Both the position numbers and the translations under genes were made by a program. Shown piece after piece: positions 10,001 through 19,770 of a stretch of 64,000 bases of DNA (position 1 is the first letter of the stretch; every line of letters starts with the position of its first letter). The notes under the pieces were generated by a model, which saw only the letters and a list, made by a program, of their open reading frames with translations, ran no database searches and was not told where the DNA came from. Location: contig NC_061806.1 of NCBI RefSeq assembly GCF_021462225.1, forward strand, positions 4,397,234 through 4,461,233, given 5' to 3'. The DNA is from Girardinichthys multiradiatus. Lineage: Eukaryota > Chordata > Actinopteri > Cyprinodontiformes > Goodeidae.

Positions 10001-10963
10001 ATGGGTAAGACTGCCGACCTGACTGCTGTCCAGAAGGCCACTATTGACACCCTCAAGCAAGAGGGTAAGACACAGAAAGAAATTTCTGAACGAATAGGCT
10101 GTTCCCAGAGTGCTGTATCAAGGCACCTCAGTGGGAAGTCTGTGGGAAGGAAAAAGTGTGGCAGAAAACGCTGCACAACGAGAAGAGGTGACCGGACCCT
10201 GAGGAAGATTGTGGAGAAGGGCCGATTCCAGACCTTGGGGGACCTGCGGAAGCAGTGGACTGAGTCTGGAGTAGAAACATCCAGAGCCACCGTGCACAGG
10301 CGTGTGCAGGAAATGGGCTACAGGTGCTGCATTCCCCAGACCTGGGCTACAGAGAAGCAGCACTGGACTGTTGCTCAGTGCTCCAAAGTACTTTTTTCGG
10401 ATGAAAGCAAATTCTGCATGTCATTCGGAAATCAAGGTGCCAGAGTCTGGAGGAAGACTGGGGAGAAGGAAATGCCAAAATGCCAGAAGTCCAGTGTCAA
10501 GTACCCACAGTCAGTGATGGTCTGGGGTGCCGTGTCAGCTGCTGGTGTTGGTCCACTGTGTTTTATCAAGGGCAGGGTCAATGCAGCTAGCTATCAGGAG
10601 ATTTTGGAGCACTTCATGCTTCCATCTGCTGAAAAGCTTTATGGAGATGAACATTTCATTTTTCAGCACGACCTGGCACCTGCTCACAGTGCCAAAACCA
10701 CTGGTAAATGGTTTACTGACCATGGTATCACTGTGCTCAATTGGCCTGCCAACTCTCCTGACCTGAACCCCATAGAGAATCTGTGGGATATTGTGAAGAG
10801 AACGTTGAGAGACTCAAGACCCAACACTCTGGATGAGCTAAAGGCCGCTATCGAAGCATCCTGGGCCTCCATAAGACCTCAGCAGTGCCACAGGCTGATT
10901 GCCTCCATGCCACGCCGCATTGAAGCAGTCATTTCTGCAAAAGGATTCCCGACCAAGTATTGA
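10001..10963 (+). CDS. DD34E Tc1-like transposase, copy 2, full length
   Basis: Open 320-codon frame encoding a Tc1/mariner transposase that would bind the element's ends and move it by cut and paste in the nucleus. Start MGKTADLTAVQKATIDTLKQ; helix-turn-helix ERIGCSQSAVSRHL at about residues 28-41; basic GRKKCGRKRC linker; first Asp in VLFSDESKFC, second in FQHDLAPAHS, Glu in NSPDLNPIENLW. By count 34 residues separate the last two acidic residues (DD34E). No stop or frameshift is seen. Compared with copy 3 there are a few substitutions, such as Cys for Trp in VAQCSKVLF. The 51-bp foldback in its right end may impair mobility of this copy even if the protein is active. Confidence 0.9.
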   Translation: MGKTADLTAVQKATIDTLKQEGKTQKEISERIGCSQSAVSRHLSGKSVGRKKCGRKRCTTRRGDRTLRKIVEKGRFQTLGDLRKQWTESGVETSRATVHRRVQEMGYRCCIPQTWATEKQHWTVAQCSKVLFSDESKFCMSFGNQGARVWRKTGEKEMPKCQKSSVKYPQSVMVWGAVSAAGVGPLCFIKGRVNAASYQEILEHFMLPSAEKLYGDEHFIFQHDLAPAHSAKTTGKWFTDHGITVLNWPANSPDLNPIENLWDIVKRTLRDSRPNTLDELKAAIEASWASIRPQQCHRLIASMPRRIEAVISAKGFPTKY

Positions 10964-11170
10964 GTGCATAACTGTACATGATTATTTGAAGGTTGACGTT
11001 TTTTGTATTAAAAACACTTTTCTTTTATTGGTCGGATGAAATATGCTAATTTTGTGAGATAGGAATTTTGGGTTTTCATGAACTGTATGCCAAAATAATC
11101 CGTATTAAGACAATAAAAGACCTGAAATATTTCAGTTAGTGTGCAATGAATCTAAAATATATGAATGTTA

Positions 11171-11258
11171 AATTTTCATCATGACATTATGGAAAATAAT
11201 GAACTTTATCACTATTGTGATAAAGTTCATTATTTTCCATAATGTCATGATGAAAATT
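11171..11258. repeat. Perfect 42-bp foldback inside the right end of DD34E copy 2
   Basis: Arms 11171-11212 and 11217-11258 are exact reverse complements with a 4-base loop (TATT). The sequence repeats part of the terminal inverted repeat in opposite orientation. Copies 1 and 3 lack it, so it arose after or during insertion here. Confidence 0.95.
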
Positions 11259-11293
11259 ATCACAATATGCTAATATTTTGAGAAGGACCTGTA

Positions 11294-12563
11294 CAGGGGT
11301 TGGACAATGAAACTGAAACACTTGTCATTTTAGTGTGGGAGGTTTCATGGCTAAATTGGACCAGCCTGGTAGCCAGTCTTCATTGATTGCACATTTCACC
11401 AGTAAGAGCAGACTGTGAAGGTTCAATTAGCAGGGTAAGAGCACAGTTTTGCTCAAAATATTGAAATGCACACAACATTATGGGTGACATACCAGAGTTC
11501 AAAAGAGGACAAATTGTTGGTGCACATCTTGCTGGCGCATCTGTGACCAAGACAGCAAGTCTTTGTGATGTATCAAGAGCCACGGTATCCAGGGAAATGT
11601 CAGCATACCACCAAGAAGGACGAACCACATCCAACAGGATTAACTGTGGACGCAAGAGGAAGCTGTCTGAAAGGGATGTTCTGGTGCTAACCCGGATTGT
11701 ATCCAAAAAACATAAAACCACGGCTGCCCAAATCACGGCAGAATTAAATGTGCACCTCAACTCTCCTTTTTCCACCAGAACTATCCGTCGGGAGCTCCAC
11801 AGGGCCAATATACACGGCCGGGCTGCTATAGCGAAACCTTTGGTCACTCATGCCAATACCAAATGTCGGTTTCAGTGGTGCAAGGAGCGCAAATCTTGGG
11901 CTGTGGACAATGTGAAACATGTATTGTTCTCTGATGAGTCCACCTTTACTATTTTCCCCACATCTGGGAGAGTTACGGTGTGGAGAAGCCCCAAAGAAGC
12001 GTACCACCCAGACTGTTGCATGCCCAGAGTGAAGCATGGGGGTGGATCAGTGATGGTTTGGGCTGCCATATCATGGCATTCCCTTGGCCCAATGCTTGTG
12101 CTAGATGGGCGCATCACTGCCAAGAACTACCGAACCATTCTTGAGGACCATGTGCATCCAATGGTTCAAACATTGTATCCTGAAGGCGGTGCCGTGTATC
12201 AGGATGACAATACACCAATACACACAGCAAGACTGGTGAAAGATTGGTTTGATGAACATGAAAGTGAAGTTGAACATCTCCCATGGCCTGCACAGTCACC
12301 AAATCTAAATATTATTGAGCCACTTTGGGGTGTTTTGGAGGAGCGAGTCAGGAAACATTTTCCTCCACCAGTATCACGTAGTGACCTGGCCACTATCCTG
12401 CAAGAAGAATGGCTTAAAATTCCTCTGACCACTGTGCAGGACTTGTATATGTCATTCCCAAGATGAATTGACGCTGTATTGGCCGTAAAAGGAGGCCCCA
12501 CACCATACTAATAAATTATTGTGGTCTAAAACCAGGTGTTTCAGTTTCATTGTCCAACCCCTG
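11294..12563 (+). mobile_element. DD36E Tc1-like transposon, copy 2
   Basis: Left TA 11292-11293 (shared with the DD34E element) and right TA 12564-12565. The terminal repeat CAGGGGTTGGACAATGAAAC plus the next nine bases match exactly at both ends. Length 1270 bp with one plus-strand transposase gene. Confidence 0.93.
11480..12466 (+). CDS. DD36E (Incomer-type) transposase, copy 2
   Basis: Uninterrupted 328-codon Tc1/mariner-superfamily transposase. Start MGDIPEFKRGQIVGAHLAGA; helix-turn-helix around TKTASLCDVSRATVSREMS; basic GRKRKLSERD; first Asp in VLFSDESTF, second in YQDDNTPIH, Glu in LNIIEPLW. I count 36 residues between the last two, which fits the DD36E group described as Incomer. 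The TGA at 12464-12466 is probably premature: the same frame continues with IDAVLAVKGGPTPY to TAA at 12509-12511, a typical Tc1 C-terminus, and copy 1 reads through this codon. A noncatalytic Asp near the third motif is Asn here (SPNLN). Whether the shortened protein is active cannot be told. Confidence 0.88.
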   Translation: MGDIPEFKRGQIVGAHLAGASVTKTASLCDVSRATVSREMSAYHQEGRTTSNRINCGRKRKLSERDVLVLTRIVSKKHKTTAAQITAELNVHLNSPFSTRTIRRELHRANIHGRAAIAKPLVTHANTKCRFQWCKERKSWAVDNVKHVLFSDESTFTIFPTSGRVTVWRSPKEAYHPDCCMPRVKHGGGSVMVWAAISWHSLGPMLVLDGRITAKNYRTILEDHVHPMVQTLYPEGGAVYQDDNTPIHTARLVKDWFDEHESEVEHLPWPAQSPNLNIIEPLWGVLEERVRKHFPPPVSRSDLATILQEEWLKIPLTTVQDLYMSFPR

Positions 12564-13279
12564 TAACTGGCAGCTTTAGGATGGTCTCTTTTTTTAATTA
12601 TTTTTTTACCTTTTATTAAAACACAGAAACAAAACAGAAATATATTAGCTTACATTTTAGATCATAAACTACAGTTTCAGGGTGCCACATCTGTGCCCCT
12701 ACCTGCCCACTCACCCGCCCCCCACCAGCACCAGGAAAAAAAATATAGACAGACCCCTGGTGGTAAGGGATTACATTTGCATATCCCCTCTCCTTATTTC
12801 TTGAGGTCTAAACATTGCTGATGTTGTTGTGACTGATGTTGCTCTTTTTGACGATTTCTGTTTGTGATTTAAATGGTTATTCCTGGACTCTCGGGCAGTA
12901 CCAGATCTAAGGTAATCACAAAACGATGCATTAATGATGCATACCTTTGCAACATTCGCCGAAGTCCTTTCACCATTTACTCCCAGCTTCTGGCGATGAC
13001 CTTGTAGATAAATTTGGTCTGAATATCTTTATAGATAAAAGACCAGGGTTTTATCTGGAAAGAAAAAGTCACCATGGAGGAATGCTCCTACATCTAGAGC
13101 TCAAAAAAACTATGTGTAGAAACGTTGTATACCCATGGAGAAAAACAAAGCTCCGGGTTTTTATGACATTTATGTAGAAAGTCTTCATTTCTGTAATCAA
13201 AAGTTAAGTAAAGAGTCAGTTATATTTATCTATTAGCCATAAAAACGTGAATAATGCCCAAACTGTATTTATTATTGTT
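12564..13279. other. Unassigned stretch with a short shared repeat
   Basis: No gene recognised. Positions 12758-12785 (TGGTGGTAAGGGATTACATTTGCATATC) are nearly the same as 20284-20311, so part of this belongs to an unnamed interspersed repeat. Confidence 0.4.
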
Positions 13280-13870
13280 GACAGGCTGACAACCCCTTAC
13301 CACCTGTTCATCCTGAACTCTGACCCAACAAGTCCTTCAATGACTTTGCAGTTTTTTTCAAACACAAATTTCAAAGAATAAGACAAGGAGTGTGTGGCTT
13401 CACCTCTGATAACTTGCTGATCCATTCTGTACCTCCAGAATCATCACAGCATCTGAATGAGTTTAGTAAACTGAATTATGGATCTTTGACAACACTTCAA
13501 AACCTAAAATATATAACTTACTGCCTTGGTTTGTTGCTGACCAAGTGTTTAAAAACAGTTTTTAGCTGTGTTTCCCCTGAAATATTACAGATGGTAAACA
13601 TTTACCTTCAGTTAGGTGATTTTCCCAGGTCCTGAAATCTGCAGTGATCAAACCTCTTTAAAGCAGCTAAAACTAGATGCATCAATACTAATGAAGACTA
13701 GATAAAAATGTTTGTTTTTGGTCACAAAATGTTTAAATGTGAGGATTAAGATCAGCACTCAACTATAGTCAATGGGGCTAAAGACCACAGAGCATGCAAG
13801 CTGGATGTAGTTTTGGACCTGAATCTAAATTTTGACCACCACATAAAGTCTGTTACTAACATAAACCAAA
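13280..13870 (+). mobile_element. L2-like non-LTR retrotransposon relic
   Basis: Plus-strand peptides resemble two separated parts of fish L2/Rex-type reverse transcriptase. One is TVFSCVSPEILQMVNIYLQL followed by GDFPRSLKSAVIKPL (the fingers region before the RPIS block). The other, after a gap, is LDVVLDLNLNFDHHIKSVTN (a block beyond the catalytic loop). The middle with the active-site motif is missing and stops are frequent. The family assignment is by resemblance only. Confidence 0.55.
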
Positions 13871-13874
13871 AAGG

Positions 13875-14330
13875 TTAGTTTCAGTCTCCTCTGAGCAGAG
13901 CACCTTCTTCCTCGTGTTTACTGGATCCTAAAAGGCTTGTGGCAAACTTCAAACAGGACTTCTTATTGCTTTCCACTTGGCACTCTTCTAAAAGGGCTAG
14001 TTTTGTACGAAGCTTGAAGAACAGGTCTGTTAATAGGTTCTCACAGCTGAGGAGTGAATCTCTTCAGATCCTCCAGAGTTACCCTGGACTTCTTGGCTAC
14101 TTCTCTGTTTAATGCTCTTCTTGCACATTCTGTCAGTTTAGATGGATAGCCTCGTCCTTGTAGGGTTACAGTTGTGCCAAACTTATTCCATTTTGTCTTG
14201 ATGGCTTGAACAGAGCTACGTAAGACTACTGTGGTAGAACCTAACCATGCTTTAAATGTCTGCTGTATTCCATTAGTCCTAATGCAGTTTGTTGTTCTCT
14301 AACAAACTAGTAATTTAAGTTGTGTGTAGC
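13875..14330 (-). mobile_element. Tc1-like transposon relic (5' half, minus strand)
   Basis: Sequence matches the common fish Tc1 transposase 5' region in reverse orientation, including GAGCAGAGCACCTTCTTCC, GGCTTGTGGCAAACTTCAAA, the CTCCAGAGTTACCCTGGACT block and TGTTCTCTAACAAACT near its upstream end. It is broken throughout. The same family left fragments at 17155-17300, 31915-32345 and 60715-60895. Confidence 0.6.
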
Positions 14331-14520
14331 TATAATAATCACACCTCCCAGGAAAAATAATTCTTCAAATACATCCTTTAAAAATCAAAACTAATTTGAT
14401 ATTCATGGTTATGATGAGTAAATGTTAACTTCTCATAGCACCTGTTGGTGGTGTTCTGAAGATTAAACTGTTTTGTGCGTCATTCAGCAGGACACTGCGT
14501 TTTTACCTTTAATCCTCTGT

Positions 14521-14862
14521 AGGAACTGAAGGTGGATGACCCTCTCAGCATCCACAGGGACAAGCACATCCCAGCAGGTGGTAACCACAGCGGAAACCTT
14601 CCAGCCTCCCACTCTTGCTTTAGTAACTACACCTCCACAGTGCTACGGTGTCGTATAAGCTTGTGCTGATCATCACAATCATCACAGCCCAATTTGAAGT
14701 GCTACCTCCCCCTTCCTGAAGCCTTGGACCGACTACATCCCGCTGCTCGAGTCCCGCCAACCCGAGTGGAAGCGGCTCGGACGGGAGGCTGGACCCCGCC
14801 GCTGGATGACAGGAGCTCCTTACGTACCTGTCCACGTCCCCACAGAGGTAGTTTCATTCTTT
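14521..14862 (+). other. GC- and CpG-richer segment ending in a possible splice donor
   Basis: This stands out from the AT-rich surroundings, especially 14700-14850, where several CG dinucleotides cluster. The plus frame around 14720-14850 is open (KPWTDYIPLLESRQPEWKRL) and ends in a GAG|GTAGTT donor-like site at about 14849. I do not recognise the peptide. The segment could be a first exon or promoter between umad1 and the glcci1 exons, or a repeat. No conserved glcci1 N-terminal motif is visible. Confidence 0.25.
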
Positions 14863-16671
14863 AGTATTCAGACATGTTATGTTAAACCACACTTTCAACG
14901 CTCAGATACTTCGGTGTAATGCTAAGTACGGTTCTGTTTTCCACGGCGACTCCTATGCCAGTTTAGCTTAAAAACACAGTAATTGAAAGCTTTCACCAGC
15001 GAATGAATGCAATAATCAGTTTATGAAACAAAACACAACAAATGTAAGTATTGAGTAAACTATAATCTAATATTCGTCGTATGTATACTCCACAGTTTTT
15101 ATTCATTTATCAAGAAATTCAAACTTTTAACAATTTTTTCTTCACCGTTCTCTACCAAGCGCCACGTTGTGTTTTGGTACGTCTGGCTAATGGAGCTGAA
15201 TTGCGAAGCAGCTAAACATTTCACATTTTCATGCATATGTTTGCAGTTATATGGATAACATTGAAGCCGAATTGTAAAGTGGGCTATCACTCATTAAACA
15301 AAGGAAGCATCGTCTTTTGAAATGTTAATTTACTGTTCCTAACAAGACTGAAAACGTAAAATTGTGTACATTTTAAGCTAGATTTGGCCCGAAGCCCTCT
15401 GCCCGTAGCTGCTGTATGGCTTCACATGCGCTAGGCTAGTTGGCTAGCTGTCTAATTAGATCAGAATACATCAGGTTCGGATGCCTGATGCTAAAAACAT
15501 CGAGGCCGAGCTTCCGCCTCGTATTTAATTCCAGCCGTCATGCTCCAGTTTTATTTGTTTGGATTTCCGATTATTTTCGTACAGCTTATTTGGTATGATT
15601 TTTTTTTCCAACCGTGCGGGTTACGAGACGGATCTTAACGAATTAATGTGATAATATCTATTACAGTAGTTATTACAATAGAATAATAACAATAAGCTAC
15701 CCCTAGTGAGGTAGACTTTGCTGGTTGTGCTTGCGTCTGACATGATGATGCAGCTACAGTCGTTCATAAACAAACCTCATAGATCTGCAAAGGTAATACA
15801 GCAGATTTTCATAGCAATCAGTGAATACTAAGCAAATGTCATTATGTGCTATTTGTTTTAAAACACATAAAACCCTAATATTCATGATATCAGTCCGTCA
15901 GCTGATTGGTCTGTGGCTCATGTGGTAACATTTTGGCCTAGCAGTTACTGAGACATAAACAGAGCCTTCTGCGCAATCAGGCCAGGCTCTGAAACTACAT
16001 GCACATACATCAGAATATGATCTAGAACAGAAAAATCCTAGTTACATTATGTTCATGTCAACAAAGGCCATAGTGGCCCTGTTTGTTGATGTGTTTGAAA
16101 GCCATGCAGCATGTGTCCTTGCTGACACCTTTCCAGCAGGACTGTAAACCTGAGAGAGCCCTCCTGATCAGGATGTGAATGTTGCTATATGCAACGGACT
16201 TTGCATCTTTACCCTCTTGGTTTTATTGCTGGTTGCATAGACATGCCCAGGGTGTTTTTAATGGGTAGCTAAGACGGGGCATGCATCAAACCTGAATTGC
16301 TGTAATACTTTTGAAGTGCATCAGAGAATGACATCACACCTGACCTCACCATATGCTTGTTGCAACTTCGACCTTATTCCACCTTATTTCAGGTTTATTG
16401 TACATGATACATGGCAATCTGCAAATAGGTCTTCTAGCCAGGGTGCTCACCTGTAACTTTTATGAACGTGGGGTTGCTAAAGAGAAACTATTTTTTTTTC
16501 TTTGGGGGGGTGCTAAAGAGAATGTTCTATGTAATGTGGGCATTTCCATGGAAATGCATATTATAGATGGCTAACAGTGACCATAAGAACTATCATTGTG
16601 TCAATGTTGGGCTGAAATCGTGGAAGTGATTGGCAAAATAGCACGGCTAGCATAAAAGTAAAATCAAAGGT
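14863..16671. other. Intergenic or intronic DNA without recognised genes
   Basis: No repeat family or coding motif recognised. Contains short homopolymers (T and G runs at 16488-16508) and an approximate repeat of GCTAAAGAGAA at 16477 and 16513. Confidence 0.4.
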
Positions 16672-16975
16672 TCAAAAATGAGCGCAAATAACCCAATGTG
16701 AAGGCCTACCAGCTTCATCGGCAGTTATTTCCAGCCATTGGAAGACTTCTTTCCATGCTAGACCGATGCCAGACCTCTGTTTCTTCTGCTTGTTAAGCTC
16801 TCCAACAGCAGAAATGATGTCCTTGTCTATGTCTGACGCAGTGCTAGTACTGGCTGCAGGCCTGTCATTTTGCTCCTTGCCATTAGTGGAATGAACGTCA
16901 CCCAATTTGTGCTTAGCAGCTACTGGGAACAACGCCGTGATACGACGGCGTTTATACCCACCCTTCGAAGCTTAT
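16672..16975 (-). pseudogene. Unidentified coding-like segment, minus strand
   Basis: A minus-strand frame is open from about 16970 down past 16690 with a peptide-like composition: KGGYKRRRITALFPVAAKH, then a Ser/Thr/Asp-rich part, then ISAVGELNKQKKQRSGIGLA and WKEVFQWLEITADEAG. There is no ATG at a sensible start and the frame meets TAA upstream. After GATGAAGCTG there is a GTAGGC that could be a splice donor near 16708. The basic patch followed by a Trp-containing helical segment suggests a DNA-binding protein or transposon-derived exon, but I cannot name a family. Confidence 0.3.
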
Positions 16976-17154
16976 ATGATTTTAGAAAGCTTTACCGTTA
17001 GCGGTTGCACAGGTTCATAGGGTGAAAGGAAGCGGGAACAGACTCAGCGCTTGCGCTATAGCCGACATAAAAACCACATGGAGGCAGCCCAGATGTTAGT
17101 CAAAGGGCCGATACGCTCACAAAAAATGAGCTACGCTGAAATGCGCTGGCGAGA

Positions 17155-17300
17155 GCCCTGCTTATTACTATCTTTCAACAAGGGCTTTCTTATTGCCACT
17201 TTCCCACAAGGGAAAGATTTGTGGGGTCCATGACTAATTGTTGCAAAAGATTCTCTCACCCTAGCTTTGGATCTTTGCAGCTCCTCCGGAGTTTAGCCCA
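17155..17300 (-). mobile_element. Short Tc1-like transposon fragment
   Basis: Contains CTTTCAACAAGGGCTTTCTT, GCCACTTTCCCACAA and CTTTGCAGCTCCTCCGGAG, which match the same Tc1 family as 13875-14330 in reverse orientation. Only about 140 bp remain. Confidence 0.5.
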
Positions 17301-17674
17301 CACACAGAAGGCTTAGTTTGAAGTTGTTCTGCGAGCAGTTACTCTACAGGTCCTTCTCAAAAAATTAGCATATTGTGATAAAGTTCATTATTTTCCATAA
17401 TGTCATGATGAAAATTTAACATTCATATATTTTAGATTCATTGCACACTAACTGAAATATTTCAGGTCTTTTATTGTCTTAATACAGATGATTTTGGCAT
17501 ACAGCTCATGAAAACCCAAAATTCCTATCTCACAAAATTAGCATATTATTAAAAGGGTCTCTAAACGAGCTATGAACCTAATCATCTGAATCAACGAGTT
17601 AACTCTAAACACCTGCAAAAGATTCCTGAGGCCTTTAAAACTCCCAGCCTGGTTCATCACTCAAAACCCCAATC

Positions 17675-18661
17675 ATGGGTAAGACTGCCGACCTGACTGC
17701 TGTCCAGAAGGCCACTATTGACACCCTCAACCAAGAGGGTAAGACACAGAAAGAAATTTCTGAACAAATAGGCTGTTCCCAGAGTGCTGTATCAAGGCAC
17801 CTCAGTGCTGTATCAAGGCACCTCAGTGCCTCTTCCTCTGTGGGAAGGAAAAAGTGTTGCAGAAAACGCTGCACAACGAGAAGAGGTGACCGGACCCTGA
17901 GGAAGATTGTGGAGAAGGGCCGATTCCAGACCTTGGGGGACCTGCGGAAGCAGTGGACTGAGTCTGGAGTAGAAACATCCAGAGCCACCGTGCACAGGCG
18001 TGTGCAGGAAATGGGCTACAGGTGCCGCATTCCCCAGACCTGGGCTACAGAGAAGCAGCACTGGACTGTTGCTCAGTGGTCCAAAGTACTTTTTTCGGAT
18101 GAAAGCAAATTCTGCATGTCATTCGGAAATCAAGGTACCAGAGTCTGGAGGAAGACTGGGGAGAAGGAAATGCCAAAATGCCAGAGGTCCAGTGTCAAGT
18201 ACCCACAGTCGGTGATGGTCTGGGGTGCCGTGTCAGCTGCTGGTGTTGGTCCACTGTGTTTTATCAAGGGCAGGGTCAATGCAGCTAGCTATCAGGAGAT
18301 TTTGGAGCACTTCATGCTTCCATCTGCTGAAAAGCTTTATGGAGATGAAGATTTCATTTTTCAGCACGACCTGGCACCTGCTCACAGTGCCAAAACCACT
18401 GGTAAATGGTTTACTGACCATGGTATTACTGTGCTCAATTGGCCTGCCAACTCTCCTGACCTGAACCCCATAGAGAATCTGTGGGATATTGTGAAGAGAA
18501 CGTTGAGAGACTCAAGACCCAACACTCTGGATGAGCTAAAGGCCGCTATCGAAGCATCCTGGGCCTCCATAAGACCTCAGCAGTGCCACAGGTTGATTGC
18601 CTCCATGCCACGCCGCATTGAAGCAGTCATTTCTGCCAAAGGATTCCCGACCAAGTATTGA
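17675..18661 (+). CDS. DD34E Tc1-like transposase, copy 3, with duplication in the DNA-binding region
   Basis: Open 328-codon frame, eight residues longer than copy 2. Start MGKTADLTAVQKATIDTLNQ; catalytic motifs VLFSDESKFC, FQHDLAPAHS and NSPDLNPIENLW are all present, so the catalytic core looks intact. The difference lies right after the helix-turn-helix: SAVSRHL is repeated and the family's GKSVGRKK reads ASSSVGRKK, from a 21-bp tandem duplication plus a small replacement. This lengthens the link between the recognition helix and the basic linker and may weaken end binding. Apart from this it is very close to copy 2. Confidence 0.9.
   Translation: MGKTADLTAVQKATIDTLNQEGKTQKEISEQIGCSQSAVSRHLSAVSRHLSASSSVGRKKCCRKRCTTRRGDRTLRKIVEKGRFQTLGDLRKQWTESGVETSRATVHRRVQEMGYRCRIPQTWATEKQHWTVAQWSKVLFSDESKFCMSFGNQGTRVWRKTGEKEMPKCQRSSVKYPQSVMVWGAVSAAGVGPLCFIKGRVNAASYQEILEHFMLPSAEKLYGDEDFIFQHDLAPAHSAKTTGKWFTDHGITVLNWPANSPDLNPIENLWDIVKRTLRDSRPNTLDELKAAIEASWASIRPQQCHRLIASMPRRIEAVISAKGFPTKY
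17783..17824 (+). repeat. 21-bp tandem duplication in transposase copy 3
   Basis: AGTGCTGTATCAAGGCACCTC occurs at 17783-17803 and again at 17804-17824. Copies 1 and 2 have it once. Confidence 0.95.
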
Positions 18662-18940
18662 GTGCATAACTGTACATGATTATTTGAAGGTTGACGTTTT
18701 TTGTATTAAAAACACTTTTCTTTTATTGGTCGGATGAAATATGCTAATTTTGTGAGATAGGAATTCTGGGTTTTCATGAGCTGTATGCCAAAATCATCCG
18801 TATTAAGACAATAAAAGACCTGAAATATTTCAGTTAGTGTGCAATGAATCTAAAATATATGAATGTTAAATTTTCATCATGACATTATGGAAAATAATGA
18901 ACATTATCACAATATGCTAATATTTTGAGAAGGACCTGTA

Positions 18941-19675
18941 TATAATAGGTTTGCCAAAATTTAAAACATAACATCACATAACTGTCCTGGAAAGAATTTC
19001 AATCGAATATAAACATTTATATACGTAGATAAATTATTTTCCAATTAGTTTACTGAATTCGATTAGTTGTTTTTTTTATTTGCCAAAGTTTTAACCATTT
19101 ACAATGTGTTTTATTGTGTATTGGTGACATGAAATCCTTTTAAACTGTTTAGATCCTACCCTGGCATATGTTCACATCCAAACAATGTAATCCAACCGAT
19201 TTAGCTGCATTTGCTCTGCAATGACACAGTGATACTGTCAATAATGCGATGTGTTTTATTTAGTGACAAGTTTAAAGTATACACTGTTTTTGTCACCACA
19301 TGGAAAAGCCACCTTAAAATTGTGATTTTTCACCTGCTAAGAAGTGATTTTAGCGTCTATATTGCAAATAAAGGATTGAATCTCCTTATAATGACTTTAT
19401 CAACATCACAGCACATTGGGTCCTTTGCATGAAGTGAACATACAGTTAACAGGGTGTGTGCTGGATCAGTTAGGTGTGCACTTCGCCATGATCAGGTTTG
19501 TGCTTCAGCAGCAGATGATCTCACTGACAGAGATGCTGCGCTGGAATGATGCAGGCACAAGAAAAAAGTGTTGCAAGGAGTTTTATCATAGGAGAGATGC
19601 CATGGCATCTGTTTGTGATTGGCTCCAAATCAGAGCTTAGATAATCCTACATAGAATCCTCTATTCTCATCTATT
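18941..19675. other. Unassigned AT-rich DNA
   Basis: No gene or repeat family recognised. Short open frames here lack known motifs. Confidence 0.4.
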
Positions 19676-19702
19676 TTTATTATTATTATTATTATTATTA
19701 TT
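19676..19702. repeat. (TTA)n microsatellite
   Basis: Nine uninterrupted TAT/TTA units. Confidence 0.9.
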
Positions 19703-19770
19703 TAAATTTTTACCAATCCAAATCTGTTGACACATGTACAGAAGATTCTCTCTCTCCATCATCTGTCATT

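Larger units (their letters stand above)
9673..11291 (+). mobile_element. DD34E Tc1-like transposon, copy 2, intact transposase, foldback in right end
   Basis: TA at 9671-9672 and 11292-11293. Length is 1619 bp, which equals the 1568 bp of copy 1 plus a 51-bp insertion at 11213-11263. That insertion makes the right end a perfect foldback (11171-11258). Long inverted ends with the IR/DR pattern are present. The right TA is shared with the DD36E element that begins at 11294. Confidence 0.93.
17347..18938 (+). mobile_element. DD34E Tc1-like transposon, copy 3
   Basis: TA at 17345-17346 and 18939-18940. Length 1592 bp, which is the 1568 bp of copy 1 plus 24 bp inside the transposase gene (a 21-bp tandem duplication and 3 further bases). 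Long IR/DR-type ends are present and the right end lacks the foldback found in copy 2. Confidence 0.93.

Noticed and set aside
13390..13635. 81-codon plus-strand frame taken as a host exon
   Set aside because: The peptide matches the RT fingers region of fish L2-like LINEs, so it was assigned to a retrotransposon relic.
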